Program-made: the position numbers and the translations under genes
From: Fibrobacter sp.
GTDB lineage: Bacteria > Fibrobacterota > Fibrobacteria > Fibrobacterales > Fibrobacteraceae
Assembly (NCBI GenBank): GCA_024398935.1
Contig: JAKSIH010000005.1
Coordinates: forward strand, 39,275-103,274
DNA length: 64,000 bases
Direction: 5' to 3'
The notes under the pieces: model-generated
Database searches by the model: none
Told to the model about the DNA's origin: nothing
Seen by the model: the letters and a program-made list of their open reading frames with translations, nothing else
Part shown: positions 13,138 to 22,239 of the stretch, in pieces
Layout of the letters: each line of letters starts with the position of its first letter
How positions within the stretch are numbered: the stretch's first letter is position 1

Positions 13138-13217
13138 ATTTCGTCTATAGTTTGATTCTACCTATCGACTCCTTCCCAATAATAAGTCCGCTTAACCACA
13201 GCGGACTTTCTTTTTTT
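13138..13217 (+). ncRNA. Candidate small RNA with anti-Shine-Dalgarno segment
   Basis: About 80 nt lie between a good promoter and a strong terminator hairpin with no ORF. The middle contains ATCGACTCCTTCCC, an unpaired-looking pyrimidine-rich segment able to pair with ribosome binding sites. TCGACTCCTT (13165-13174) is exactly complementary to AAGGAGTCGA before the phage ORF at 11689, and 8 nt match the site before the AlpA-like gene. A 5' GTAGA/TCTAC pairing is also possible. Regulation of these genes is inference. Confidence 0.45.
13184..13217 (+). terminator. Rho-independent terminator at the right edge of the phage region
   Basis: AAGTCCGC and GCGGACTT form an 8-bp stem around a 9-nt loop, followed by TCTTTTTTT. 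It ends the candidate small RNA and any readthrough from the phage early genes. Confidence 0.85.
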
Positions 13218-13329
13218 GCGAAAAGTGTATAAAATAATGCATACACACTATATAGTATAGTAACTATGGGCGAAGCAACAAAATATACTAAATTGCATAC
13301 TTCGTGTGTACTTTAACTAAATTTACCCT

Positions 13330-13923
13330 ATGGCAAAATCCAAGTTCTACGCAATCAAGACTCCTACAGAAAGCAAAATCGTTACCACATGGGATGAATG
13401 CGAAAAGCTTACCCATGGCGTAAAGGGCGTCCTTTTCAAGTCCTTTGGCACCAGAACCGAAGCCGAGGCCTGGATCTCTGGGATGGCCGCTCCTGCTCCC
13501 GGAGGTATCCGGGTCTTTGTAGACGGTTCCTTCTCGCCGGGATTTCCCTATTCCGGCTGGGGTTTTGTCGTTACGGAAGACGATAAGGAAATTGCCCGTG
13601 GATCCGGCCTAACCGCTTTCGAGGCGGAAAGTCGTAATATCGACGGGGAAGTGATGGCTTCCTACCAGGCCATGCGCTGGCTGGAAACCCATGACAAAGA
13701 AGGTGTAATCTGTCATGACTACGAAGGAATTGCTCGCTGGGCTAAGGGTGAATGGCAGGCCAAGAGCAACATCGCAAAGCGTTATGTTTCTGCAGTCCAG
13801 CCCTACCTCCATCGCGTCAAGTTCGAGAAAGTCGCCGCCCACACCGGAGTAAAATGGAATGAACTGGTGGATCAGCTTGCCAAGGATGCCATTGCCAAGG
13901 GAAAAAAAGAACTGAAAAAGTAG
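13330..13923 (+). CDS. rnhA: Ribonuclease HI with N-terminal viroplasmin domain
   Basis: A 197-residue protein that cleaves RNA in RNA-DNA hybrids. Residues 1-50 form a caulimovirus-viroplasmin-type RNA/hybrid-binding domain (KFYAIKTPTESKIVTTWDECEKLTHGVKG, FKSFGTRTEAEAWI). Residues about 60-190 are the RNase H fold with all acidic ligands: Asp in RVFVDGSFS, Glu in IDGEVMASYQAM, Asp in VICHDYEGIARW, His in AAHTGVKWNE and Asp in LVDQLAKDAI. The C-terminus is lysine-rich. It is the first chromosomal-type gene after the prophage, with more moderate GC. Upstream sequence is AT-rich with a GTGTAT/ATACAC inverted repeat at about 13227-13250. Confidence 0.92.
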   Translation: MAKSKFYAIKTPTESKIVTTWDECEKLTHGVKGVLFKSFGTRTEAEAWISGMAAPAPGGIRVFVDGSFSPGFPYSGWGFVVTEDDKEIARGSGLTAFEAESRNIDGEVMASYQAMRWLETHDKEGVICHDYEGIARWAKGEWQAKSNIAKRYVSAVQPYLHRVKFEKVAAHTGVKWNELVDQLAKDAIAKGKKELKK

Positions 13924-14288
13924 GGAATGGATAGACCCTCCCTTACGGGGAGGATCTTATATAAGAGAGGGACGAGAATCTCCAAAAAATAGAAATTCAT
14001 CACGATTTGTGATGAAATTTTTCATTTTTGACTATAGATCAAGGCAAAAGAAACTTTACTTTTCACAAACGATGTAAATCCCTGTTCTAGGAAGGTATGA
14101 TTCATCCCTTTTTTGTGCACTTTTATCAAAATTTTTCAATTTTTTCAAAAAAAACATAACCTTTTTGCCCAATTAACTTGTATATTCTAACCGAACTTTT
14201 TTCTGAAAGGCTTCTTTCGGACGTTTTTCTGTGTGAAAATGGGAAGAAAGGGCCTTTGTCGGGATAATGATTTATTTGGAGATATAAT
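13924..14288. other. Intergenic region between rnhA and the V-ATPase operon
   Basis: There is no gene here. A CCTCCC/GGGAGG hairpin (about 13936-13953) follows rnhA without a T tract, and a TCTTATATAAGA palindrome comes next. The rest is AT-rich and contains TATATT close to 14182, which may be the -10 box of the ATPase operon; no good -35 is seen. GGAG precedes the first ATPase gene. Confidence 0.5.
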
Positions 14289-14891
14289 ATGGCAGAAGAT
14301 TTGCAATACCTTATGGAACGCATCCAGAAGGATGCCGTTGACAAGGCAGAAAACGATGCAGCAGCAATTATTGCTAAGGCAAAGGAAAAGGCGGCAGAAA
14401 TTGTAAAGGCCGCCGAAGCCGAAGCCCAGGCAAAGCTTGCCAAGGCCGATAAGGACGCAGAAGCATTTACCGAACGTAGCGAACGCACTCTGGAACAGTC
14501 CGCACGCGATCTTCTTCTCTCTGTAGGCAAGAATCTTCAGGACATGATTCTTAACCTGCTCTCCCTCCAGGTGGAAAAGTCCCTGGATGAATCAACCGTC
14601 AAGGAAATGCTCCTTTCTCTCGCCAAGGGCTATAGCGCCCATGTCGAAGTGGACTTCAGCGAAGAAGATGCAAAGAAGCTTGCTTCTTTCGTTACCGGCG
14701 AATTTGCAAAGCAGCTCTCCAACGGTGTTGAAGTTTCCAGCGATAAGGGTGTCAAGTATGGCTTCCGCGTCAAGCTGGACGGTGGCAAGGTCACCCACGA
14801 ATTTACCGAAAAGGCAATGGCAGACGCTCTTTCTGCATTGCTCCGCCCGCAGCTGGCCAAGGTTGTTAACGCTGCAGCACAGGCTAAGTAA
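14289..14891 (+). CDS. atpE: V-type ATPase subunit E
   Basis: A 200-residue peripheral-stalk subunit linking the catalytic head to the membrane part. The first ~75 residues form a long Ala/Lys/Glu-rich coiled coil (DAVDKAENDAAAIIAKAKEKAAEIVKAAEAEAQAKL), and the C-terminal half is the globular head-binding domain (VEKSLDESTVKEMLLSL ... VSSDKGVKYGFRVKLDGGKVTHEFTEKAM). It is the first gene of an operon with DUF2764, A, B, D, I and K genes. GGAG precedes the ATG. Confidence 0.85.
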   Translation: MAEDLQYLMERIQKDAVDKAENDAAAIIAKAKEKAAEIVKAAEAEAQAKLAKADKDAEAFTERSERTLEQSARDLLLSVGKNLQDMILNLLSLQVEKSLDESTVKEMLLSLAKGYSAHVEVDFSEEDAKKLASFVTGEFAKQLSNGVEVSSDKGVKYGFRVKLDGGKVTHEFTEKAMADALSALLRPQLAKVVNAAAQAK

Positions 14892-14904
14892 TTAAGGCGA
14901 ATCA

Positions 14905-15441
14905 ATGAGTTCTCCTTCTTATTTAATGGCTTCATTGCCGATGATCAACCTGGGTGATGTTCCGCCCGTGACTATGGATGATTTCCGTGGCCGCTGCGAG
15001 GGTGCTCTGGACCAGGCTGAATTGGAAGCATTGGACGCCTTGCTTAACGATGAACCTTCTGACGATGAGTTCGTGAAGTCCTACCAGGCTCACGAGATTC
15101 AGATGAAGAACGTCTCCGGAAGGCTCCGTGCCCAGGCATGGGGGCCCGATGTCCGTTTTAGCGAAAAGTCTTTCGCCGGTTATGACGTCTACTTCGCCAA
15201 GATGGTTCAGGATGCATTTGCCAAGTCCAATCCTATGGAAAAAGAGCAGGATCTGGACAAAGCCCGTTTTTGGCTGGTAGATTGCCTCGCCGGTGTAGGG
15301 GAGGAAACAGTCAAGCACGTATATGCATACGCAATTAAGCTCCAAATTTGTGCGCGTTGGGCCCGCCTTTCCGAAAAGGCCGGCGACGCAGCTGTACTCA
15401 ACGTTATTAATGCAAACGATCCTGACTTTGTTCAGGAATGA
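14905..15441 (+). CDS. DUF2764 family protein of the V-ATPase operon
   Basis: A 178-residue protein beginning SPSYLMASLPMINLGDVPPVTMDDF, the typical DUF2764 opening (Y-L-(3)-LP-(4)-G..P), with helical remainder. DUF2764 occurs almost only inside bacterial V-ATPase operons of spirochaetes, chlamydiae and Fibrobacter, in the place where subunit C is expected; it may be a divergent C subunit connecting rotor and membrane parts (inference). Its stop is followed by the ribosome binding site of the A subunit gene. Confidence 0.8.
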   Translation: MSSPSYLMASLPMINLGDVPPVTMDDFRGRCEGALDQAELEALDALLNDEPSDDEFVKSYQAHEIQMKNVSGRLRAQAWGPDVRFSEKSFAGYDVYFAKMVQDAFAKSNPMEKEQDLDKARFWLVDCLAGVGEETVKHVYAYAIKLQICARWARLSEKAGDAAVLNVINANDPDFVQE

Positions 15442-15458
15442 CCGGAGGTCCATTTTCA

Positions 15459-17216
15459 ATGGCTAGTATCGGAAAAATCATCGGCGTCAACGGTAACTTG
15501 ATTCGCGTCAAGTTCGAAAGCGCCGTGTCTCAGAACGAAGTGGCTTATGCCAAGTTGCCCTCCAAGAACAAGGAAGGCAAGTCCGAAATTATCCCGCTGA
15601 AGAGCGAAGTGATTCGTATCCGCGGCGACTATGCAGAACTTCAGGTGTTCGAAGATACCACTGGCCTCAAGGCTGGCGACGAAGTCGAATTCACTGGCGA
15701 ACTGCTTTCTGTGGAACTTGGACCTGGTCTTCTGACTCAGGTGTTCGATGGTCTTCAGAACCCCCTGCCCGAACTTGCCGAACAGTGCGGCTTCTTCCTG
15801 CAGCGCGGTAAGTACCTGCCGGCTCTGCCCCGCGACAAGAAGTGGGCGTTTACCCCGGTTGCGAAGGTTGGCGATGTATTGGTCGCCGGTGACACCATCG
15901 GTACCGTACCCGAAGGCGTGTTCACCCACCGCATCATGGTGCCTTTCAAGGTTCTCGGCAAGGTGACCGTAGAATCCGTCGTTGCCGCTGGCGAACACGT
16001 CGTCGAAGACGTTGTCGCAGTAGTCAAGAACGAAAAGGGCGAAAAGATTGAAATCAAGATGGTCCAGACCTGGCCGGTGAAGATGCCTATCAAGGCTTTC
16101 GAAGAACGTCTTCGCCCCACCAAGCCGCTGACCATGCAGCAGCGCATTGTGGATACCTTCTTCCCTGTGATGCAGGGCGGTACCTTCTGTACTCCGGGCC
16201 CCTTCGGTGCCGGTAAGACTGTGCTGCAGCAGCTCATGAGCCGTTACGCCGACGTGGACATCGTGATCCTCGCCGCTTGCGGTGAACGTGCTGGTGAAGT
16301 GGTGGAAACCCTTCGCGAATTCCCTGAGTTGATCGACCCCCGTACCGGCAAGTCCCTCATGGAACGTACCCTTATCATTTGTAACACTTCTTCCATGCCG
16401 GTGGCTGCTCGTGAAGCTTCCGTTTACACTGGCGTGACCCTGGCTGAATACTACCGCCAGATGGGCCTGAACGTGTTGCTGTTGGCTGACTCCACTTCCC
16501 GTTGGGCACAGGCTCTCCGTGAAATGTCCGGCCGTCTGGAAGAAATTCCGGGTGAAGAAGCCTTCCCGGCTTACCTCGAATCTGTGATCGCAGCCTTCTA
16601 CGAACGCGGTGGCGTTGTTCGCCTGAAGGACGGTTCCACTGGTTCCGTGACCATCGGCGGTTCCGTTTCTCCGGCAGGTGGTAACTTCGAAGAACCCGTG
16701 ACCCAGGCTACCTTGAAGGTGGTGGGCGCATTCCTCGGCCTTAGCCGTGAACGTTCCGACCAGCGCCGCTTCCCGGCAATCCACCCGCTGGATTCCTGGT
16801 CCAAGTACGAAGGCATCATCGATTCCAAGAAGGTTGCCGAAGCCCGCAAGATTCTTGCTGCTGGCGTTGACGTCAACAACATGATGAAGGTGGTGGGTGA
16901 AGAAGGTACCTCTATCGATGACTTCATTACTTACCTCAAGTCCGAATACCTTGACGCAGTCTATCTGCAGCAGGACGCATACCACGAAATTGACGCAGCC
17001 TGCACTGGCGACCGTCAGAAGTATGTGTTCGACAAGGTCTACTCCATCCTGAAGACTCCTATGTCTTTTGCAGAAAAGGATATTGCACGTACCTTCTTCC
17101 TGAAGCTCACTCAGGCTACCAAGGACTGGAACCGCGTTGCAATGGATTCCGCAGAATTCAAGGACATCGAATCCAATATTACTGCTTCCGTGAAGGAGGT
17201 AACTGTCAATGCATAA
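15459..17216 (+). CDS. atpA: V-type ATPase catalytic subunit A
   Basis: A 585-residue catalytic subunit. I chose ATG 15459 ([15 protein letters not shown]) because GGAGG lies upstream at suitable distance; an ATG at 15438 has poor spacing. The N-terminal beta barrel is followed by the A-specific bulge domain, then the P-loop GPFGAGKT (about residue 235), the GERAGE segment, the Walker [29 protein letters not shown] region and the Ser/Thr-rich GGSVSPAGG loop. It hydrolyses or synthesises ATP with subunit B in an A3B3 head. Operon mates directly follow; the next gene overlaps by 8 bp. Confidence 0.95.
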   Translation: MASIGKIIGVNGNLIRVKFESAVSQNEVAYAKLPSKNKEGKSEIIPLKSEVIRIRGDYAELQVFEDTTGLKAGDEVEFTGELLSVELGPGLLTQVFDGLQNPLPELAEQCGFFLQRGKYLPALPRDKKWAFTPVAKVGDVLVAGDTIGTVPEGVFTHRIMVPFKVLGKVTVESVVAAGEHVVEDVVAVVKNEKGEKIEIKMVQTWPVKMPIKAFEERLRPTKPLTMQQRIVDTFFPVMQGGTFCTPGPFGAGKTVLQQLMSRYADVDIVILAACGERAGEVVETLREFPELIDPRTGKSLMERTLIICNTSSMPVAAREASVYTGVTLAEYYRQMGLNVLLLADSTSRWAQALREMSGRLEEIPGEEAFPAYLESVIAAFYERGGVVRLKDGSTGSVTIGGSVSPAGGNFEEPVTQATLKVVGAFLGLSRERSDQRRFPAIHPLDSWSKYEGIIDSKKVAEARKILAAGVDVNNMMKVVGEEGTSIDDFITYLKSEYLDAVYLQQDAYHEIDAACTGDRQKYVFDKVYSILKTPMSFAEKDIARTFFLKLTQATKDWNRVAMDSAEFKDIESNITASVKEVTVNA

Positions 17217-18510
17217 TGTTGCTTACCATCGTATTGAACGCATCGCCGGTTCTGTGATCTCTCTGAAGGCAGAAGGCGTTGCCAACCAGGAACTGGCTCA
17301 GGTTACTAGCTCTTTCGGTACTTCTCTCGCCCGTGTGATCCGTATTGACGGTGACATGGTTGACCTGCAGGTTTTCGCAGGTGCCCGTGGCGTTTCTACC
17401 GATTCCGAAGTCCGTTTCCTGGGCGAACCTATGAAGGTTCCTTATTCCGAAGCTCTCCTTGGCCGCGTGTTTAACGGTGCTGGTCAGCCCCGTGACAACG
17501 GTCCGGAAGTCGATGGCGAACGTATCGCAATTGGCGGCCCTTCCGTGAACCCCGCAAAGCGTATTATCCCGAAGACCATGGTCCGTACCGGTATTCCCAT
17601 GATCGACGTGTTCAATACCCTGGTGGTGTCTCAGAAGCTCCCGATTTTCTCTATCGCTGGTGAACCGTATAACGAACTTCTTGCCCGTATTGCTTTGCAG
17701 GCAGAAGTGGACGTCATCGTTCTTGGCGGTATGGGCCTGAAGCACGACGACTACCTGTACCTCAAGGACTTCCTTGAAAAGAACGGTGCTCTTAGCCGTA
17801 CCGTGATGTTCATGCACACCGCATCTGACCCCATTGTGGAATGCTTGCTGGTGCCTGATGCATCCCTCGCCGTTGCCGAAAAGTTCGCAACCGAAGGTAA
17901 GAACGTTCTGGTGCTTCTCACCGATATGACCAACTTCGCCGACGCCATGAAGGAAATTGCCATTACCATGGAACAGATTCCTTCTAACCGTGGCTATCCT
18001 GGCGACCTCTACTCTTCTCTCGCTAGCCGTTACGAAAAGGCTGTGGACTTCACCGACGCCGGTTCCATTACCATCCTCGCCGTGACCACCATGCCTGGCG
18101 ACGACGTGACCCACCCGGTTCCGGATAACACCGGTTACATTACCGAAGGTCAGTTCTATCTGCGTAAGGGCCGTATCGAACCGTTCGGTTCTCTGTCTCG
18201 TTTGAAGCAGCAGGTGAACGGCAAGACCCGTAGCGACCACCGTACCATTATGAATACCATGATCCAGCTCTACGCTTCTTACAAGGAAACCCTTGAAAAG
18301 CAGTCCATGGGCTTCAACATGAGTAACTGGGACCAGAAGCTGTTGAAGTACGGTCAGCGTTTCGAAAAGGAAATGATGGACCTGTCCGTGAACATTCCTC
18401 TGGAACAGGCTCTGGATCTGGGCTGGACCATTCTTGCCGACTGCTTCGAACCCGAAGAAACCGGTATTCCTTCCAAGATGATTAGTCAGTATTGGCCCAA
18501 GAAGGGGTAA
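17209..18510 (+). CDS. atpB: V-type ATPase subunit B
   Basis: A 433-residue regulatory/non-catalytic head subunit. It lacks a full P-loop ([18 protein letters not shown] at the equivalent place) but keeps the ATPase core: [21 protein letters not shown]-like [19 protein letters not shown], the [18 protein letters not shown] arginine-containing loop that completes the catalytic site of A, and [32 protein letters not shown]. The start overlaps the atpA stop by 8 bp. Confidence 0.95.
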   Translation: MHNVAYHRIERIAGSVISLKAEGVANQELAQVTSSFGTSLARVIRIDGDMVDLQVFAGARGVSTDSEVRFLGEPMKVPYSEALLGRVFNGAGQPRDNGPEVDGERIAIGGPSVNPAKRIIPKTMVRTGIPMIDVFNTLVVSQKLPIFSIAGEPYNELLARIALQAEVDVIVLGGMGLKHDDYLYLKDFLEKNGALSRTVMFMHTASDPIVECLLVPDASLAVAEKFATEGKNVLVLLTDMTNFADAMKEIAITMEQIPSNRGYPGDLYSSLASRYEKAVDFTDAGSITILAVTTMPGDDVTHPVPDNTGYITEGQFYLRKGRIEPFGSLSRLKQQVNGKTRSDHRTIMNTMIQLYASYKETLEKQSMGFNMSNWDQKLLKYGQRFEKEMMDLSVNIPLEQALDLGWTILADCFEPEETGIPSKMISQYWPKKG

Positions 18511-18513
18511 TTA

Positions 18514-19155
18514 ATGGCTAAAGTCAAGTTAACCAAAAACGCCCTCAAGGCGGAACGCGACGCATTGAAGCGCTTCCAGCGCTATCTGCCCACGTTGTTG
18601 CTCAAGAAGCAGCAGCTGCAGATGGAAATGCGTACGCTCCAGGAGAGGGTGATGGCAAAGCGCGACGAGGAAGACAAGCTCCGCAAGAGCATGTCCTCCT
18701 GGATTTCGCTGTATGCCGAACCAGTCGATTGGTCGAAGTACCTGTCGGTGAAGGAAGTGCGTCAGGGCGAAGGAAACATCGCCGGTGTCCGCATTCCTAC
18801 ATTCGATGGGGTAGACTTCAATGTGACCATCCCTGACTTCTTTACTACGCCGGCTTGGCTGGACGACGGTATCCGCAGCCTGCAGGGGCTTATTTCCCTG
18901 CGCTTGGAACGCCGTGTTCTTGAAAAGCAGTACGAACTGCTTTCTATGGAACTCCGTACCACGAGCCAGCGCGTGAATCTTTTCGAAAAGGTCAAGATTC
19001 CCGAAGCCAAGGATAACATCCGTAAGATTAACATCTTCCTGGGTGACCAGCAGACCTCTGGCGTGGCCCGCAGTAAGCTTGCAAAGGGCAAGTCTACCGC
19101 ACGTGCCGCTGCACAGGATGCCGCCGCCGCTCAGAATAAGGGGGTAGCTGCATGA
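18514..19155 (+). CDS. atpD: V-type ATPase subunit D
   Basis: A 213-residue central-shaft subunit. The N-terminal helix (KLTKNALKAERDALKRFQRYLPTLLLKKQQLQMEM) and the C-terminal helix (ERRVLEKQYELLSMELRTTSQRVNLFEKVKIPEAKDNIRKI) form the antiparallel coiled coil of the rotor, and IPEAKDNIRKINIFLGDQQTSGVARSK is the characteristic end. An Ala/Lys-rich tail follows. It starts 3 bp after atpB and overlaps subunit I by 4 bp (ATGA). Confidence 0.92.
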   Translation: MAKVKLTKNALKAERDALKRFQRYLPTLLLKKQQLQMEMRTLQERVMAKRDEEDKLRKSMSSWISLYAEPVDWSKYLSVKEVRQGEGNIAGVRIPTFDGVDFNVTIPDFFTTPAWLDDGIRSLQGLISLRLERRVLEKQYELLSMELRTTSQRVNLFEKVKIPEAKDNIRKINIFLGDQQTSGVARSKLAKGKSTARAAAQDAAAAQNKGVAA

Positions 19156-21008
19156 TTACTCCTATGAAGAAAGTAACCATTCTCTGCCTGGACAAGGAAC
19201 GCGAGGCTTCTCTTGAAAAGCTCCGCGAAATGGGTATTCTCCATGTGACTCCGCTGGTAAACCCCACCGGTGTAAAGCTGAATGCCGCCAAGTCCAAGGT
19301 CATGCGAATCCGTAAGGCTCTCGAAGCAATTCCCGCCAAGGCAGGGAAGGATGCTGTTTCTCTGGACGCATCTATCGCTTCTCAGCCCGCAGTCGAAGCC
19401 GTGCATCAGATGGTGCAGGTCAAGAAGGACGCTACGGACGAAATCTCCAAGCTCCATAACGACCTGAACCGCCTTGACAACTTCGGCAATCTGGACCCGC
19501 AGACTGTTAAGTCTCTGGAAGAGAGCGGTGTTTTCGTAAAACTTTATGAAGTTGATCCCAGCAAGACTATTTCTGCTGATGACGGCGCCGTTGTGTTGCC
19601 CTTCGGTCAGAACCTTACTGGCAATCTTTATGCAGTCATTAGCAAGGGTGATGCTCCCGCAGCCGTAAAGGATGCTGTGGAACTTCCTCTGCCGTCCATG
19701 TCCCTGGCTGAAATGCGCCAGAAGCTCTCCGCAGCCAATGCTGAACTTGCAAAGGCCGACCAGACTCTGGAAGCACTTTCCGCCAAGCGTTCCGAAATCG
19801 ATTCTGAACTGGCTGATGCCGACGAAGAATACGACCTTCAGGAAGCTTCTAGCGGAATGCTCGCTGGTGCAAGCATCGCCATGATCCAGGGTTTCGCTCC
19901 TGCAAATCGCATGGGTGAAATTCAGGAAGCCGCAAAGGCTAATGGCTGGGGCGTCCGTGAAGAAGATCCTTCTGACGACGACATGGTTCCCACGCTTTTG
20001 ACCCACAAGCCCATTGCGAAACCCATGCAGTTCCTGTACGATATTATCGGTATCGTTCCGGGCTACAAGGAAATCGACGTTTCCGCAGTGTTCCTGGCTT
20101 TCTTCAGCCTGTTCTTTGCTATCATCGTTGGTGATGCCTTCTACGGAGCTCTGTTCCTGGCACTCACTATCGTTGCCCGCAAGAAGGCTCCGAAATCCAA
20201 GAGTGCAGGCTTCAGCTTTATGTACTTGATGAGTGGTGCTACCATCGTTTGGGGCATCATGAATGCAAGCTATCTTGGTTTGACTCCGGAAATTGCTCCC
20301 TGGGTTGCAAATCTTGATTTGGCTAATGCATCCTTCTGCCCTGAAGGCCTGAAGAATGCCATGCATTGGATCCGTCAATCCTCCAACATGCAGTTCTTCT
20401 GTTTCTGCATTGCAGTGGTCCATCTGACTATTGCACACGTTTGGAATGTGGTTGTCCAGATCCAGCGTAAGAGTACTACAGCTCTGGCTCAGGTTGGCTG
20501 GCTGTTCTCCACCTGGTACATGTTCTTCCTGGCAGGAAACATGGTGCTGGGCGACAAGGTCCCGGAAGTGTTCAGAAACTTCTTCAGCGGTCCTACTTCC
20601 GCTCCGATGATTTATGTGCTCATCGCTGGCGTAGTGCTTCTGGTGCTGTTCTCTGTGCCCCCTTCCAAACTCAAGGAAGAATGGATTTCTATTCCTATGC
20701 TCGCCTTGAACATCGTGAACAACTTCGTGGATGTGATTAGCTACATCCGTCTGTTCGCAGTGGGCCTTTCCGGTGCTGCCATTGCAGAATCCTTCAGCGA
20801 AATGCTTTCGCCCATGTTCGGTTCTGTAGGCGGTCTCCTTGGAGCAGCCGTTGTGCTACTCTTTGTTCATGCCCTGAACATTGCACTTGCCGTCATGGGT
20901 GTGGCGGTTCACGCAGTGCGTTTGAACACCCTTGAATTTTCTAACGGCCTTGACCTGCAGTGGAGCGGTTTTGGCTTTAACCCGTTCAAGAAACGGAAAA
21001 ACGTTTAA
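19152..21008 (+). CDS. atpI: V-type ATPase subunit I (membrane stator)
   Basis: A 618-residue subunit equivalent to subunit a/I. The N-terminal ~290 residues are cytosolic and coiled-coil-rich (LSLAEMRQKLSAANAELAKADQTLEALSAKRSEIDSELAD). The C-terminal half has about seven membrane spans (AVFLAFFSLFFAIIVGDAFYG, IYVLIAGVVLLVLFSV, GGLLGAAVVLLFVHALNIAL). The segment ISYIRLFAVGLSGAAIAESF contains the essential ion-channel arginine. It forms the ion half-channels against the K ring encoded downstream. Confidence 0.93.
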   Translation: MITPMKKVTILCLDKEREASLEKLREMGILHVTPLVNPTGVKLNAAKSKVMRIRKALEAIPAKAGKDAVSLDASIASQPAVEAVHQMVQVKKDATDEISKLHNDLNRLDNFGNLDPQTVKSLEESGVFVKLYEVDPSKTISADDGAVVLPFGQNLTGNLYAVISKGDAPAAVKDAVELPLPSMSLAEMRQKLSAANAELAKADQTLEALSAKRSEIDSELADADEEYDLQEASSGMLAGASIAMIQGFAPANRMGEIQEAAKANGWGVREEDPSDDDMVPTLLTHKPIAKPMQFLYDIIGIVPGYKEIDVSAVFLAFFSLFFAIIVGDAFYGALFLALTIVARKKAPKSKSAGFSFMYLMSGATIVWGIMNASYLGLTPEIAPWVANLDLANASFCPEGLKNAMHWIRQSSNMQFFCFCIAVVHLTIAHVWNVVVQIQRKSTTALAQVGWLFSTWYMFFLAGNMVLGDKVPEVFRNFFSGPTSAPMIYVLIAGVVLLVLFSVPPSKLKEEWISIPMLALNIVNNFVDVISYIRLFAVGLSGAAIAESFSEMLSPMFGSVGGLLGAAVVLLFVHALNIALAVMGVAVHAVRLNTLEFSNGLDLQWSGFGFNPFKKRKNV

Positions 21009-21032
21009 TAACAACAAGTAGAGGATAAAAAT

Positions 21033-21494
21033 ATGTTAGATCACGAAACCATGGTTACTCTCGGCAAGATGGGTGCAGCAGCAGCTCTCGGCCTCGGTGC
21101 TCTCGGTTCTGCCCTTGGTTGCGGTACCGCTGGTATGTCTGCAATCACCGTCTGGAAGAAGGCTTACGCTCAGGGCAAGAGTGCTCTCTTCACTCTCCTT
21201 GTGTTTGTGGGTGCTCCCATTTCCCAGACCATTTACGGCATGCTCCTGATGAACTTCATCCTGGGTGCAGCAAATGCAGAAAACTTCAACAACTGGGCTG
21301 CTTGCCTCGGTGCCGGTATCTTCGGCGGCCTCGGCATGATGGCTTCCGCATGGTTCCAGGGTAAGGCTGGTGCTGTTGCTTGTGACGCTTTGGGCGAAAC
21401 CGGCAAGGGCATGGTGAACTACCTGATGGTTCTCGGTGTGGTCGAAACCGTTGCTCTGTTCGTCATGGTGTTCGCAACCCAGACCTTCGCTTAG
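21033..21494 (+). CDS. atpK: V-type ATPase proteolipid subunit K, copy 1
   Basis: A 153-residue, four-helix (double-hairpin) rotor proteolipid. The ion-binding carboxylate is Glu138 in helix 4 (LGVVETVALF). Helix 2 has Ser64-Gln65 (APISQTIYG) and helix 3 has Gln109 (WFQGKAG). From memory, these align with the Na+ ligands of the Enterococcus hirae NtpK ring (Thr64, Gln65, Gln110, Glu139), so a sodium-type site is plausible. A second, diverged copy follows 137 bp later. GAGGATAAA precedes the ATG. Confidence 0.93.
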   Translation: MLDHETMVTLGKMGAAAALGLGALGSALGCGTAGMSAITVWKKAYAQGKSALFTLLVFVGAPISQTIYGMLLMNFILGAANAENFNNWAACLGAGIFGGLGMMASAWFQGKAGAVACDALGETGKGMVNYLMVLGVVETVALFVMVFATQTFA

Positions 21495-21630
21495 TAGGTA
21501 TGAGGACGCCTTACTTTTGTAAGGCGTTGAGGTGTGAGGCTTTGTTTTGAAAGACCTCATTCCTCTAGGCGCTTTGCGCCGACCTCAAAGCGAACATAGT
21601 TCGCGTCCTCACTCCTATAAGGAATTGAAT
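21495..21630. repeat. Intergenic repeat-like hairpins between the two K genes
   Basis: The spacer holds a GCCTTAC/GTAAGGC hairpin without a T tract and then a segment with GGCGCTTTGCGCC and GACCTCA followed by AGCGAACATAGTTCGC. Similar 'GACCTCA' plus short-palindrome text recurs near 47630-47690, so it looks like a dispersed repeat inserted between the paralogues. Confidence 0.4.
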
Positions 21631-22089
21631 ATGGATCAAGAAACAATAGTGACTCTCGGCAAGATGGGCGCCGCCGCGGCTCTCGGTCTTTCCGCAGTCG
21701 GCTCTGCAATGGGTTGCAGTACTGCCGGCATGGCGGCGATCGGATCGTGGAAGAAAGCCTACCTTAAGGGGAAGAACGCTATGTTCACCTTGCTTGTGTT
21801 CGTGGGCGCTCCTATTGCGCAGACGATTTATGGCATGCTTCTGATGAACACCATCTTGAATGCTGCCAACAAGCCTGATTTCCACAACTGGGCTGCTTGC
21901 CTGGGTGTGGGCATCTTTGGTGGACTGGGCATTATGTTCTCCGGCTGGTATGTAGGCAAGGCTGCCTCCAACGCCTGTAATGGCTTGGGTGAAACCGGCA
22001 AGGGTCTAGTGAACAGCTTGATGGTGCTTGGCGTGGGTGAAACCGTGGCCCTGTTCATCATGGTGTTCTCGATGATGCTGGTGTCGTAG
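21631..22089 (+). CDS. atpK: V-type ATPase proteolipid subunit K, copy 2
   Basis: A 152-residue paralogue of the preceding K gene. I chose ATG 21631 (MDQETIVTLGKMGAA) because AAGGAATTG lies upstream and it aligns with copy 1. The helix-4 Glu is kept (LGVGETVALF, Glu137), but two residues that could ligate Na+ differ: helix 2 has Ala63-Gln64 instead of Ser-Gln, and helix 3 has Val108 instead of Gln. A mixed ring, or alternative rings with different ion preference, is possible. It is the last gene of the ATPase operon; a terminator follows at 22192. Confidence 0.92.
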   Translation: MDQETIVTLGKMGAAAALGLSAVGSAMGCSTAGMAAIGSWKKAYLKGKNAMFTLLVFVGAPIAQTIYGMLLMNTILNAANKPDFHNWAACLGVGIFGGLGIMFSGWYVGKAASNACNGLGETGKGLVNSLMVLGVGETVALFIMVFSMMLVS

Positions 22090-22191
22090 CGTAGCTACGA
22101 AGTGAATAGTGAAAAGTGAATAGTGAAAAATGATATTTTTCGCGATTTGAATTAAACTTTCGCTGCCCATAGATAAAATGTCTTGAATGAA

Positions 22192-22222
22192 CTCCGCGTA
22201 GAAATGCGCGGGGTTCTTTTTT
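22192..22222 (+). terminator. Terminator of the V-ATPase operon
   Basis: CTCCGCG/CGCGGGG form a 7-bp stem (one G-T pair) with an 8-nt loop, followed by TTCTTTTTT. It lies about 105 bp after the second K gene. The intervening spacer has repeated GTGAATAGTGAAA motifs (22099-22130). Confidence 0.75.
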
Positions 22223-22239
22223 CTATCTTTGGCCGTGCA

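Noticed and set aside
15456..16985. Long antisense open frame opposite atpA
   Set aside because: The strong codon bias of atpA leaves the complementary frame open; the product is His/Phe-rich without any motif. Similar antisense frames opposite cimA, hisD, lysS, glyQS and gdhA were rejected for the same reason.
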